Under the pieces are notes generated by a model. It did not search any database. It had not been told where the DNA came from and saw nothing but the letters and a program-made list of their open reading frames with translations. A DNA stretch of 64,000 bases from Heracleum sosnowskyi (lineage: Eukaryota > Streptophyta > Magnoliopsida > Apiales > Apiaceae): contig CM061236.1 of NCBI GenBank assembly GCA_030848705.1, positions 63,879,481 to 63,943,480 on the forward strand, read 5' to 3'. The position numbers were made by a program, and so were the translations under genes. Of this stretch, positions 54,911 to 64,000 are shown in pieces; within the stretch, counting starts at the first letter, position 1; every line of letters begins with the position of its first letter.

Positions 54911-57900
54911 ATGAAACGTTTGTTCAAACTCCCATCTCTATGTTTAAGCTCCAACAAAAATCTTGTCTTGTTTCAAGTCTCAAAATCTCAGCATTTGTGT
55001 CATTCAACTCACTCTACTAAAACTCAAGAAACCCGCAAAGAAAAAGAAGGCAATGACCTCTCCTCCCTTTTTAATGAAATCAATGACATTGTAGGTGCAG
55101 GAACTGTTAATTTGACTAAAAATGAACCTGGGTTTGGATTATTTGATGTAAACACCCGTGTCGAAAAGATTGATGCTAAGGAAGAATCTTGCACGACAGA
55201 TGTTTGTGAAAATGCCAGTGAGAGTGTGGTGGGAATTGAGAATGTGGAAGTTTCCGTGGATGCCCGGATTGGAAATTTGAGTGAAAATGAAGTTAGTTTG
55301 TTAGTAGAAAAGGTTACGGAGATTATTATGGGCAAAAACGATGTTGTTTTGATGGAGGAGCGGTTAGGAAAAGAAGGTTTGATGTTTGATGAAGAGATAG
55401 TTGAGAGAGTGTTGAAGAGGTGTTCAAGAGTCCCGCGGTTAGCTTTTAGGTTTTTTAATTGGGTTAAGTTGAGAAATGGGTTTTATCATACGACTGAAAC
55501 GTACAATACGATGATGAATATAGCTGGGGGATCGAAAGAGTTTGGGGTGGTTGAAGAGTTGGTGGAAGAGATGGGGAAGAATTCTTGTGAAATGGATATT
55601 AGGACTTGGACTATTCTCATTACTCATTATGGGAAGGCGAAGATGGTTGGGAAAGCCTTGTTGATGTATGAGAAGATGAGGGTATCTGGTATTGAGCCTG
55701 ATTTGGTGGCTTACAAACTGTTGTTGCGTGCACTTTGTAATGCTGGAAAAGCTGATATTGCTATGGAATTCTACAAGGAAATGACACGTAAGGAGATGGA
55801 AGCAGATTTCGGTTTGTTTAAGTTATTATTAAAGTGTGTTGCACAGACGGGAGATAGAGTGGATGTTGACTTGGTTAAAGATGACATGGTGAGGGTCTGT
55901 CAGATTCCGGAAAGCCATGCTTCTACTATTGTGCTCAAGGGTTTTTGCATGTCTGGGAAAATCAGAGAAGCTTTAGAATATATTCGTGAGCTGAAGAATA
56001 GAGACGTGGAACTTGATGCGGAAATATTTGAGATCTTGTTGCAAGGATTGTTTACAGCTGACAGAATTACTGATGCTTTGGAAATTGTTGACATAATGAA
56101 GAAAAAGAATCTCTTCACTGAGAGAATTCATGGAATTATTATACATGCATACTTGAGGAGAAATGATGTGTCTAAAGCTTTGGAAATTTTTCAGAGCATG
56201 AAGAATTCTGGATATTTACCTACCATCAAGACTTATACTAATCTGATGCAACACCTGTTTAGTTTAAATGACTTTCAGAAGGCCTCTGAACTGTACACTG
56301 AAATGCTGGAAAGAGGTCTTGAGTTGGACTGTTTAGCAGTGATGTCAATGGTTGCAGGACTTGTTCGGCAAAAGCGCATCTCTGAAGCATGGAATATATT
56401 CAAGAGTATGGAGGAGAAAGGAATGATGGTTACTCCTAAATTATACATCATGTACATTAAGGAGCTAGGTAAAGCCGCAATGACAGATGAGATCATCAAG
56501 GTTTTGAATGAGATGAAAACTAAAAAGGTATTTATAGGAGATAATACATACAAGGGGATACTTACTTATTTGGAGAAGAGAAGAGAAATAGACAAGGTTG
56601 AAGAAGTAAAACAACTGCAAATAGGTAGCACATTCTACGTTGAAGAAGGTGTGGAAAATATTATGGGTTTTTCTAGCAGAATGCAACTCAGCGATGCGAT
56701 AAACTCCAGCCAAATAGAGCGAAATACTTTGGTTTCACAGGTTTTGGAGCCACCTCCAAGTTCCTGTAGTGATCACAGTCTGCAAGAAGTATGTCTAATA
56801 TTATCTTCCTCAAATGATTGGTCCTTGAAACAGGAAGGTCTAGAGAAATTCACTATACAATTTAAACCAGAATTAGTTGTAGATATTTTGCGAAATTGCA
56901 GCCTGCATAGTGGTGCTGCACTACAATTTTTCTCATGGGTTGAAAAGCAACCTGGTTACAATCACACTACAGAGACCTACAATATGGCCATCAAAATATC
57001 TGGCCGTGCAAAGGACTTCAGACACATGAGATTCCTTGCTAATGAAATGAGAAGAAAGGGATGCTTAATAACGCAAGATACATGGACAATTATGATAATG
57101 CAATATGGTCGAATAGGTCTGACAGACATTGCTCTGAGGAATTTCAAAGAGATGAAAGCTAGTGGCTTCAGTCCAACTGGTAGTACATACAAATCACTGA
57201 TAATCTCTCTTTGTGGGGCAAAAGGAAGGAAGGTGGACGATGCTATTTTAATATTCAAAGAGATGCTCAGAGCCGGACATGTTCCCGATAAAGAATTAAT
57301 TGAAATTTATCTTTGCTGTATATGTGAAGCCGGTCGATTGCAGGATGCCAGAAAATGTGTGAAATCTCTCTGCAAACTTGGTTTCACAGTTCCACTAGCT
57401 TTTTCCTTTTACTTTCGGGCTCTTTCTAGAGCTGGGAGAGTAGAAGAGGCTTTGACAATATTAGATGAGGTTGGTCGAGAACATCAGACCTTATACCAGT
57501 ATACTTATGGCAGCCTTGTTCATGGTCTGCTGCGGAAGGGACGACTAGAGGATGCACTGTCTAAGATAGAATCCATGAAGCAGATTGGGATTCATCCAAC
57601 CGTTCATGTTTACACATCTTTAATAGTCTATTTCTTCAGGGAGGAACAGATAGAGAAAGCTCTTGAAATGGTACAAAAAATGAAAGATGAAGGGTGTGAG
57701 CCTACTGTTGTTACATATTCGGCATTAATACGTGGCTACATGACCGCAGGAAAAGTTGTTGAGGCTTGGAGTGTCTTTCGTCGGATGAAACTTAAGGGAC
57801 CACCGCCTGATTTCCATACTTATTCAATGTTCATTACTTGTCTGTGTAAAGTTGGCAAGTCTGAAGAAGCTCTGCAACTTATTTCTGAAATGGTGGCCAG

Positions 57901-58033
57901 TGGGATATTTCCCAGTACAGTTAATTTTCGAACAGTTAGTTTTGGTTTAAATAGAGAAGGTAAGCAGGATTTGGCTCGTTCTGTATTACATATGAAATCA
58001 AATGTTACAAGTAGAAGAAAGTTTGTAACATAA
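54911..58033 (+). CDS. P-class pentatricopeptide repeat protein, probably mitochondrial
   Basis: 1040 aa, one exon, ATG to TAA. PPR proteins bind organelle RNA base by base and aid its processing, editing or translation. The first 35 residues are rich in Leu, Ser, Lys and His with few acids, as in a mitochondrial targeting peptide. From about residue 195 on, 35-residue PPR units run to the end (for example TYNTMMNIAGGSKEF, TYKSLIISLCG, TYSALIRGYMTAGKV). No E/DYW tail is visible, so P class. The tract is in two halves: RFFNWV..GFYHTTETYN (about 180) is echoed by QFFSWV..GYNHTTETYN (about 670). Length and halves resemble Arabidopsis At5g06400, from memory. No break. Confidence 0.9.
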   Translation: MKRLFKLPSLCLSSNKNLVLFQVSKSQHLCHSTHSTKTQETRKEKEGNDLSSLFNEINDIVGAGTVNLTKNEPGFGLFDVNTRVEKIDAKEESCTTDVCENASESVVGIENVEVSVDARIGNLSENEVSLLVEKVTEIIMGKNDVVLMEERLGKEGLMFDEEIVERVLKRCSRVPRLAFRFFNWVKLRNGFYHTTETYNTMMNIAGGSKEFGVVEELVEEMGKNSCEMDIRTWTILITHYGKAKMVGKALLMYEKMRVSGIEPDLVAYKLLLRALCNAGKADIAMEFYKEMTRKEMEADFGLFKLLLKCVAQTGDRVDVDLVKDDMVRVCQIPESHASTIVLKGFCMSGKIREALEYIRELKNRDVELDAEIFEILLQGLFTADRITDALEIVDIMKKKNLFTERIHGIIIHAYLRRNDVSKALEIFQSMKNSGYLPTIKTYTNLMQHLFSLNDFQKASELYTEMLERGLELDCLAVMSMVAGLVRQKRISEAWNIFKSMEEKGMMVTPKLYIMYIKELGKAAMTDEIIKVLNEMKTKKVFIGDNTYKGILTYLEKRREIDKVEEVKQLQIGSTFYVEEGVENIMGFSSRMQLSDAINSSQIERNTLVSQVLEPPPSSCSDHSLQEVCLILSSSNDWSLKQEGLEKFTIQFKPELVVDILRNCSLHSGAALQFFSWVEKQPGYNHTTETYNMAIKISGRAKDFRHMRFLANEMRRKGCLITQDTWTIMIMQYGRIGLTDIALRNFKEMKASGFSPTGSTYKSLIISLCGAKGRKVDDAILIFKEMLRAGHVPDKELIEIYLCCICEAGRLQDARKCVKSLCKLGFTVPLAFSFYFRALSRAGRVEEALTILDEVGREHQTLYQYTYGSLVHGLLRKGRLEDALSKIESMKQIGIHPTVHVYTSLIVYFFREEQIEKALEMVQKMKDEGCEPTVVTYSALIRGYMTAGKVVEAWSVFRRMKLKGPPPDFHTYSMFITCLCKVGKSEEALQLISEMVASGIFPSTVNFRTVSFGLNREGKQDLARSVLHMKSNVTSRRKFVT

Positions 58034-58393
58034 ACTTGACCGAACTCTCAAGCTATCAGTTGTTTCTTTCTAATATTACTATTCAACAATCATGTAAACA
58101 GTGGAACCTTCTCTGTAATAACTGATTAACCAATTTACATGTCACATGTCGTGTCAAAACATACAAAACCCTGTGGAATCTGGAACTGAGAGTCCATCTT
58201 TATTAAAGCAAAAAAAGGTCCACCACCTTTTGCTTTACTTCCATTTTCTTTCAAGTTACAAGTTTACTGCAAATTAAACAAGTGAAATGCACACTTAACA
58301 TGAAACCAGAGAAGTAAAACGGAAACTTACATACTTTCTGCGTACATGAATAATAGAACAACCAACCAAATACAACAGTACACAACTTGTAGT
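58034..58393. other. Convergent intergenic region between the PPR and receptor kinase genes
   Basis: AT-rich, must hold both 3' UTRs and polyadenylation signals. No other feature seen. Confidence 0.6.
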
Positions 58394-60412
58394 TCATCTA
58401 CCACCAGAAAGAAATGAATCCGCAACAACCGAAGGTGGTTGAGAATAAGACCTTTCCACAGAAGATGATGAATAATTTGACATGGCAATATTAGAAATTG
58501 CATTCTGATCGTGTGCAAAAGCTAAGCCAACTGAAGATATGACAATGGATGATAATTCCGGCAGAGGCGCATAACCTTCCAAGTATTGCACAACTTGTTG
58601 CATTCTGGGCCTAGATGAAGGCTCTGAGTTGCAGCACAACAAGCCAAGCTTTAAAACCAACTCTACTTCTTCCTTTACATAATGAGCTCCTAAATTCGGA
58701 TCAACTGAAGCAACAATGTCATTACGATTCCAACATGAACACACCCAATCAGCCAAAATAATATCTTCAGCCCCGTGTTGAACATATATCGGCCTTTTAC
58801 CACAAGCAACCTCAAGCAAAAATGCCCCGAAAGAGTACACATCAGTACTAGTTGTGGCCTTGCCAGTTCTATTATGTTCAGGGGCCAAATAGCCAATAGT
58901 TCCGACAACATGAGTTGTTTGAGGATCTGTACCGTGATCATATAGTCTTGCTAGACCAAAGTCTCCCAATCTTCCATTTAATTCATTATCTAGCAAGACA
59001 TTACTAGCCTTAACATCCCTATGAATTACCACTTGCTCCCAATCTTGATGTAGGTAGCTAAGCCCTGCTGCCACTCCTTTGATGATTTGAAATCTCTGCC
59101 TCCAGTTGAGTCTAAATTTTGGTTGGTCATATAAGGCCTTGTCTAAACTTCCATTAGGCATGTAATCATAAACCAAAAGTAATTCACTTCGTCGCCGACA
59201 GTAACCCAAGAGAGGAACTATGTTTCGATGCCTAAGCCTTCCAATGCTGACAATTTCTGCGACAAATTCTCTGATTCCTTGTCTTGAATCATGGGACACT
59301 CTCTTCACTGCAATCTCAACTTTGGAGGTGGGTAACACACCTCTATAGACCTTACCAAAACCCCCCTTGCCAAGTAATTCCTTATCCTTAAAACCTTTAG
59401 TAGCAACATACAAATCCTTGTACTTAAATCTGTGAGGACCATATTCAAGTTCCCAATCTTCAAGAACTTCTGCAAATTTCATCTTCCTCCTTCTGTAATA
59501 GACTGTGCATGAAATTGTCATAAACATCAGAGTCCCCAAAATTAATGGCAACCCAATGGTCAAAAATTTTGATTTTCTCTTTGGACCGATTCGAGGCAGC
59601 TTGGGGAGTTTTGACAGATCAAGATCTCTCGCAATGCCATTCACCATAAAACTCCATCCTAGAACATAATGGGATGTAACAAGTCGTGCTCCCGTTGCGC
59701 AAGAAAAGCCCACATACATTTCCTTGTTTAAAACTGAATCAAGATCATAGTCCAAAGATAAGAGCGGCTTGGTTGGTTTACTTATATGTAGCGGAGCTAG
59801 TGTTACATCAACATGCTTCTCCGAGCCACTATATTCTACCCAAACTTGCATCGGAAGTCTACTATAAAGCGTCAAATTCACAAAATCACCACTACCATTA
59901 CTGTAATAGCCGGCAGATCGCGAAATATTAGACTTTATGCTATTGATATCGATACCAACATGATTCGCATCAATATCATCAAATTTTTCGTTGGAAGAAG
60001 TATCCAGTTCCACTGCAAAAAAATGATTTGTGGCATTGCCGTCACTTGTCTGATCAGTTAGACCGAAATACTCTGGCCGAGCTGAATGAATAAATTTGGT
60101 TGGTGCAATGAAGAAGGTCATGCCTTGACTACTCAGTTTTGGATACTCAGAGACTATGGCAAACACGAAGGTGGTCGAAAAAGAGGAAACTGAAGAATTG
60201 GTAGGATTTTTCTTCAAGTTAATTTGGTTTGGATAAAATGCATGGGAATGTTGATTGCTGCCACCGCTGAGCTTCAGTAGTCCGTTAGGTGTAAACGTGG
60301 CGTCGCCTTCAAGGCTCAGATTGTTTGATTTGAAGTCGTTGAAGAAGAATTCAAATTGTTGCGAAGAAACTGTTATTCCAAACAGAATAAGTATAACAAG
60401 TCTGAACCACAT
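58394..60412 (-). CDS. L-type lectin-domain receptor kinase (LecRK)
   Basis: 672 aa, single exon. The start is the ATG at 60412-60410: the frame is open ten codons further up but only from a TTG next to a stop. It is a plasma-membrane receptor kinase. Signal peptide 1-17, legume-lectin domain about 18-260 (ATFTPNGLLKLS, VGIDINS), one membrane span about 283-306 followed by basic YYRRRK, then a Ser/Thr kinase: glycine loop GKGGFG 348-353, Lys370, HRD 464-466, DFG 484-486, APE 510-512. All catalytic residues are present and it is an RD kinase, so likely active. It ends in the SGGR tail common in this family; the pattern suggests clade IV. Such proteins serve in defence, hormone response and pollen development; the ligand is unknown. 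Confidence 0.94.
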   Translation of the reverse strand: MWFRLVILILFGITVSSQQFEFFFNDFKSNNLSLEGDATFTPNGLLKLSGGSNQHSHAFYPNQINLKKNPTNSSVSSFSTTFVFAIVSEYPKLSSQGMTFFIAPTKFIHSARPEYFGLTDQTSDGNATNHFFAVELDTSSNEKFDDIDANHVGIDINSIKSNISRSAGYYSNGSGDFVNLTLYSRLPMQVWVEYSGSEKHVDVTLAPLHISKPTKPLLSLDYDLDSVLNKEMYVGFSCATGARLVTSHYVLGWSFMVNGIARDLDLSKLPKLPRIGPKRKSKFLTIGLPLILGTLMFMTISCTVYYRRRKMKFAEVLEDWELEYGPHRFKYKDLYVATKGFKDKELLGKGGFGKVYRGVLPTSKVEIAVKRVSHDSRQGIREFVAEIVSIGRLRHRNIVPLLGYCRRRSELLLVYDYMPNGSLDKALYDQPKFRLNWRQRFQIIKGVAAGLSYLHQDWEQVVIHRDVKASNVLLDNELNGRLGDFGLARLYDHGTDPQTTHVVGTIGYLAPEHNRTGKATTSTDVYSFGAFLLEVACGKRPIYVQHGAEDIILADWVCSCWNRNDIVASVDPNLGAHYVKEEVELVLKLGLLCCNSEPSSRPRMQQVVQYLEGYAPLPELSSIVISSVGLAFAHDQNAISNIAMSNYSSSSVERSYSQPPSVVADSFLSGGR

Positions 60413-62697
60413 GGCTAATTTGATATTTTGCTTCTTCTTCAACTATGCATATATAGATTTTGTACTAAGAGCCTGCGCCATACAAATAATACAATCGATG
60501 TAGATTGCGAAAACGACCCTAATCAAAAGGGTCATAGAACGTATTTGTATGCTAGCACCTCTAATTACCTCTAACATAGGGTAGTATTTGATACCAAGTA
60601 TACCTGAATTTCATCACATTAACTATAAACATTACAATATAAATCTGTTTTTTACCAACATTTTTATGAAAATTAAAAGATTAATAAACTATAAACAGTA
60701 GATGAGAATGGTTTGAGAAACAAAGAAGAAATTTGTTTTCTATGTCATATCATGCATTTTCTTTATTTGGCGTAAAAAAAAGTAAAAATTCTTGGCATAA
60801 ATAAAATACATGCATGAAAAGTTAGAATTAAGTTGGGTTTTTTACTTGTATGTCCCATTTTAAAAACTGTTTTAGAAATATGTCCCATTAATGATTGTAT
60901 TTTTAAATATATCCTATATTCAATTTTTTTTTAAATTTTGAATTAACCATGGTTAACTTTACTATTTCAAATTTTTAAATGACACATATAATCTTTTCCT
61001 ACCAACAAATTAGATGGAAATTTTACAGCTCTTAATTACTTATTCATTGCAGTATTAATTCTCAATAATATTAAAAATAAATAAAAATCTTACTATCACA
61101 TTTTATAAATTAACATTGAAGTATTGAACAACTTATATTTAATTATAAGAGACTTAATAAAGTAGAAAAATGAAGCACATAACTAATGACAAGTTAGCAG
61201 CTCTAACAACCCCATAAATAGCATAGAAGTGATCACAATATTAAGGGGTGAAAAGTCTCTTTCATGTTCATAATTAGAAAATTGAAGCAACATCTGGTGT
61301 TTGTTGGGACTTGAATGGAAATGCATGGTAGTGCACCCATGTGTAATCAGCTTATCCCAGATTTTGTATTTCCTCTCCTCTCCTTAGGGCATTCTAATCA
61401 TATTTAATAAATAAATATTTATGTTTATAACTTACTTTTATATATATAGGATGACTTCTTATATAGAGTACGGAGAGAATCATTATATAAATATTCATAA
61501 TACATATTTTTATCACATTTTTTATTAGATATGATTATAAATTTCAATTATTAAATCAAAAAAATGAAATTAAACTACTTTTTTTAAAAAAAAATAATTG
61601 AAAATTAGTTAAATAGTTCAAAGTGATTCTACAGCATAATCAAATCTATCCAAAATGATTCTGCAGTAGAATCAAATTTAAAATCAATGTTTTTATTCAA
61701 ATTTTAAATGTTAATTTTTTTATAAAGTTTGTATATGCTAATATTCTATATTAGAATCAAATTACATATTTTATGTAAAAATATTTAAAATTATCTATGG
61801 GATTCTATAATAAAATATATGGTTCTCCTGATTCTATGGTTGTCTCTGGAATGAGTTAAAAGTTAACTATAAGACATATTTATAATTATTAGAAAAAATG
61901 GGATATGTTCATAAAGTAGTTCATATTAATGCATGTAAATAATCACCCAGCAAAGACAAACAAACGTGTAGTCGTGTACTAGGAGAAGACCCGTTGAATC
62001 AGTCTAATGTGGAAATTTCAAGAGGGTCATTGTGCCATATGCTAACGGGCACCTAACAAATAATTTGTTGCCCCAGCAATGAAAAGGGAATCAGCCGGGA
62101 CCAGCGGGCAGAAGCGACTGCATGGTGTAGCATCAGCGTCACGAGAAGGTCATCATCGTGACGGTGTTCTACTGGTCATGGACGGATCATGAGCTGGCTC
62201 CAGTGCGGATCCTCTTTATATATTCAATAAGAATCACTAGTAATGATGGACCTGACATCAATGAACTGCATTTAATCTGGATACAAAATTATCTCAGCTA
62301 GCCCAACTTAAAACTTATACTCAGAGTGTGGTCTACTTGAAATGCAATTTTAAAACACGAGCTTCACAGTAGAAAAAGAAACATAGGTTGGTTAGTTATA
62401 ATAGCTTTTCTATAAAATTTAACAAAACGTATATAGAAGCTGGTTTTCAGATAAATTAATGTGATGTTTCTTGATTCTCGGATGACTTTGCCTATGTTTA
62501 GCATAAACCTATACTAAATTTGCATTCATGAAATGGAACATTAAGTTGGTTAAAATTAACATACAACAAAACTACAACGGGTGGCTTATAGATGCCTAAA
62601 AAAACAAACGGTTGTTGTTGAATTAATGATTGATAAATGGCCATTAACAAATTTACAGCATCTTCGCTCCTCCTGTCCACGGGGTCTTCTCGACACT
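60413..62697. other. AT-rich intergenic region between the receptor kinase and glucanase genes
   Basis: Must hold the promoters of both divergent genes. No conserved gene, RNA or transposon end is recognised. A less AT-rich stretch at about 62040-62220 has no reading frame of note. Confidence 0.55.
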
Positions 62698-64000
62698 ATG
62701 GGGCGTCTCTTGATCCTGACGCTAACATGTTCCATTCTTCTATTTGCTACATTCAATGTAGCTGTTGCGAATGATATTGGCATCAATTGGTCACGTAATT
62801 CGCGACTGAAATTGCTTCCATCAAATATTGTTGACATGATCTTGTCAAATGGCATCAAGAAGGTGAGACTTCATAGTTTCGTGGGATCCGTGGCCAGAGC
62901 TTTTACAGGGTCTGGTTTGGAGATGATAACAACAGTGGCTAACATTGACATGATCCTTGTAAATACTACCAGGAAGGCTCAAGCTTATGTAGCTGAAAAT
63001 GTGACTAAAGCATACACCAGACTTGATTTAAACGTCAAGTAAGGCGACATAAATAGTTGCATATTTCTTTTACTTGAACTTTTCTTATGAATCTCGATCG
63101 GTTCTGTATGATATTGCTGCCAGTCTCATGTGGTTTATTCGGTTGCTGATATTACGTTATTATCTAATGTGCAGGACTATAGTGGTCGGAAATGAACCAT
63201 TCACCATAGTGGATAACATCACTAGACTATATCAAGATGATGTTGTGAATGCAATTGGCTACATTGCAGAGGCTCTTCCAAAGCAACCAAGTCCAATTAA
63301 CCAAATCAAACCAACCATGGCTCATGCTCCGGATATTCTTTTACCCAACATCCAGAAACCATCAGATGCGGATTTCAACGATGATGTTAATGATCGAATG
63401 GTCAGGATATTGAAGGTTCTAAATGGATCAAATGCCCCACTGGCGATAAACATGTACCCGCATTTGCATCTTGTGGAGAAAAATTTCCCTCTTGAGTTTG
63501 CATTCTTTGACAATAACTCGACGTTTAATGTAAAGGATGGAGCAAATACTTACACAAATATATTCGACTTCGTATATGATTCGTTCGTTTGGGCGCTCCG
63601 TAAAAATGGGTTTGGCAACATGAAGATAATTGTGACTCAAATTGGTTGGCCAACAGACGGACACAAATATGCTACTCCTTCAACTGCAGAAAGATTTTTC
63701 AGCGGTTTTCTCAGGAAAATGAGCAAGGATGAGGGAACTCCACTTCTCCGTGGAGTAGCAATTGAGGCATACATTTACAATCTAAACGACGAGAACATGA
63801 AAGACATAACATTTCGAGGTCCCACTATCAGACATTACGGAATTTATGATTTTAAAGGAACTCCCAAGTTTCACATGGATCTAACCATGAAGAATAGCAA
63901 AGATGTGAAACTTGCACCAGCACAAGGAGTTGTTCCAATGCCCAATAGATGGTGCATTTATGATCAAGATGCAAAGATCAAAGACCAAAACCGCACGGCT
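62698..64000 (+). CDS. GH17 glucan endo-1,3-beta-glucosidase-like protein, 5' part, nucleophile changed
   Basis: Exon 1 is 62698-63038, the intron 63039-63174 (136 bp, GT..AG) and exon 2 runs from 63175 past the window end. The chosen ATG gives a signal peptide (GRLLILTLTCSILLFATFNV); an upstream ATG near 62625 is possible. The family cleaves beta-1,3-glucan (callose) in the wall. Family blocks are clear: GINW at the mature start, VVGNEPF with the acid/base Glu121, a long run ending FAFFDNNST, then GWPTDG, and NRWCIYD opening a CBM43 (X8) domain cut by the window. Oddity: the usual Glu before GWPTDG is Gln269 (CAA at 63638-63640), so the nucleophile is missing and hydrolysis is doubtful. The reading frame is otherwise whole. 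It could act as a glucan-binding protein or be an early pseudogene. Confidence 0.85.

Noticed and set aside
60413..60442. Longer start for the lectin receptor kinase
   Set aside because: The extra ten codons begin with TTG after a stop; the ATG at 60412 puts a proper signal peptide at the N-terminus.

Overview
This is nuclear DNA of a flowering plant: AT-rich, packed with LTR retrotransposons, and carrying intact host genes of plant-only families (a mitochondrial-type PPR protein, an L-type lectin receptor kinase, a GH17/CBM43 glucanase). The families point to a eudicot, possibly an asterid; I cannot name the species.

Positions 1-45000 are mostly retrotransposons. Three Ty1/copia elements of the Sirevirus (SIRE/Maximus) type are resolved to the base by TG..CA ends and 5-bp target duplications. 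Element B (901-27107, minus strand, TSD caaaa) is the oldest and is broken. Element A (2938-15738, plus, TSD atctt) is inserted inside the last reading frame of B. Element C (30064-42024, plus, TSD agatt) lies separately and is the youngest. LTR pairs differ, counted by eye, at about 11/1355 (B), 2/547 (A) and 2/1277 (C) positions. Each encodes gag, pol and a long extra ORF3 placed after a non-coding spacer. After C comes an older Ty3/gypsy-type remnant with only a gag region, an extra leader ORF and no pol (about 42098-44947).

Positions 45000-54900 hold intergenic DNA with a decayed copia pol relic, Helitron-type ends and bodies, two MITEs and a probable PIF/Harbinger-type non-autonomous element.

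Positions 54911-64000 carry the host genes: an intronless P-class PPR gene (plus), a lectin receptor kinase (minus, convergent with it) and the 5' part of a GH17 glucanase gene (plus) that runs off the window.

The most unusual signal is that each Sirevirus has its own short palindromic word (A: AAACTCTGA and its inverse; B: TAGTACTA; C: CTATGTCGCATAGTC and relatives). The word is repeated both in the LTR and again in the spacer between pol and ORF3. In C the internal array is followed by a good TATA box and a pyrimidine-rich leader before ORF3. This suggests a copied promoter module that drives ORF3 separately. Other points are a very young element C that lacks the N-terminal half of gag, a splice-acceptor-like TGCAGGG at every gag/pol boundary, and a glucanase whose expected catalytic Glu is Gln.
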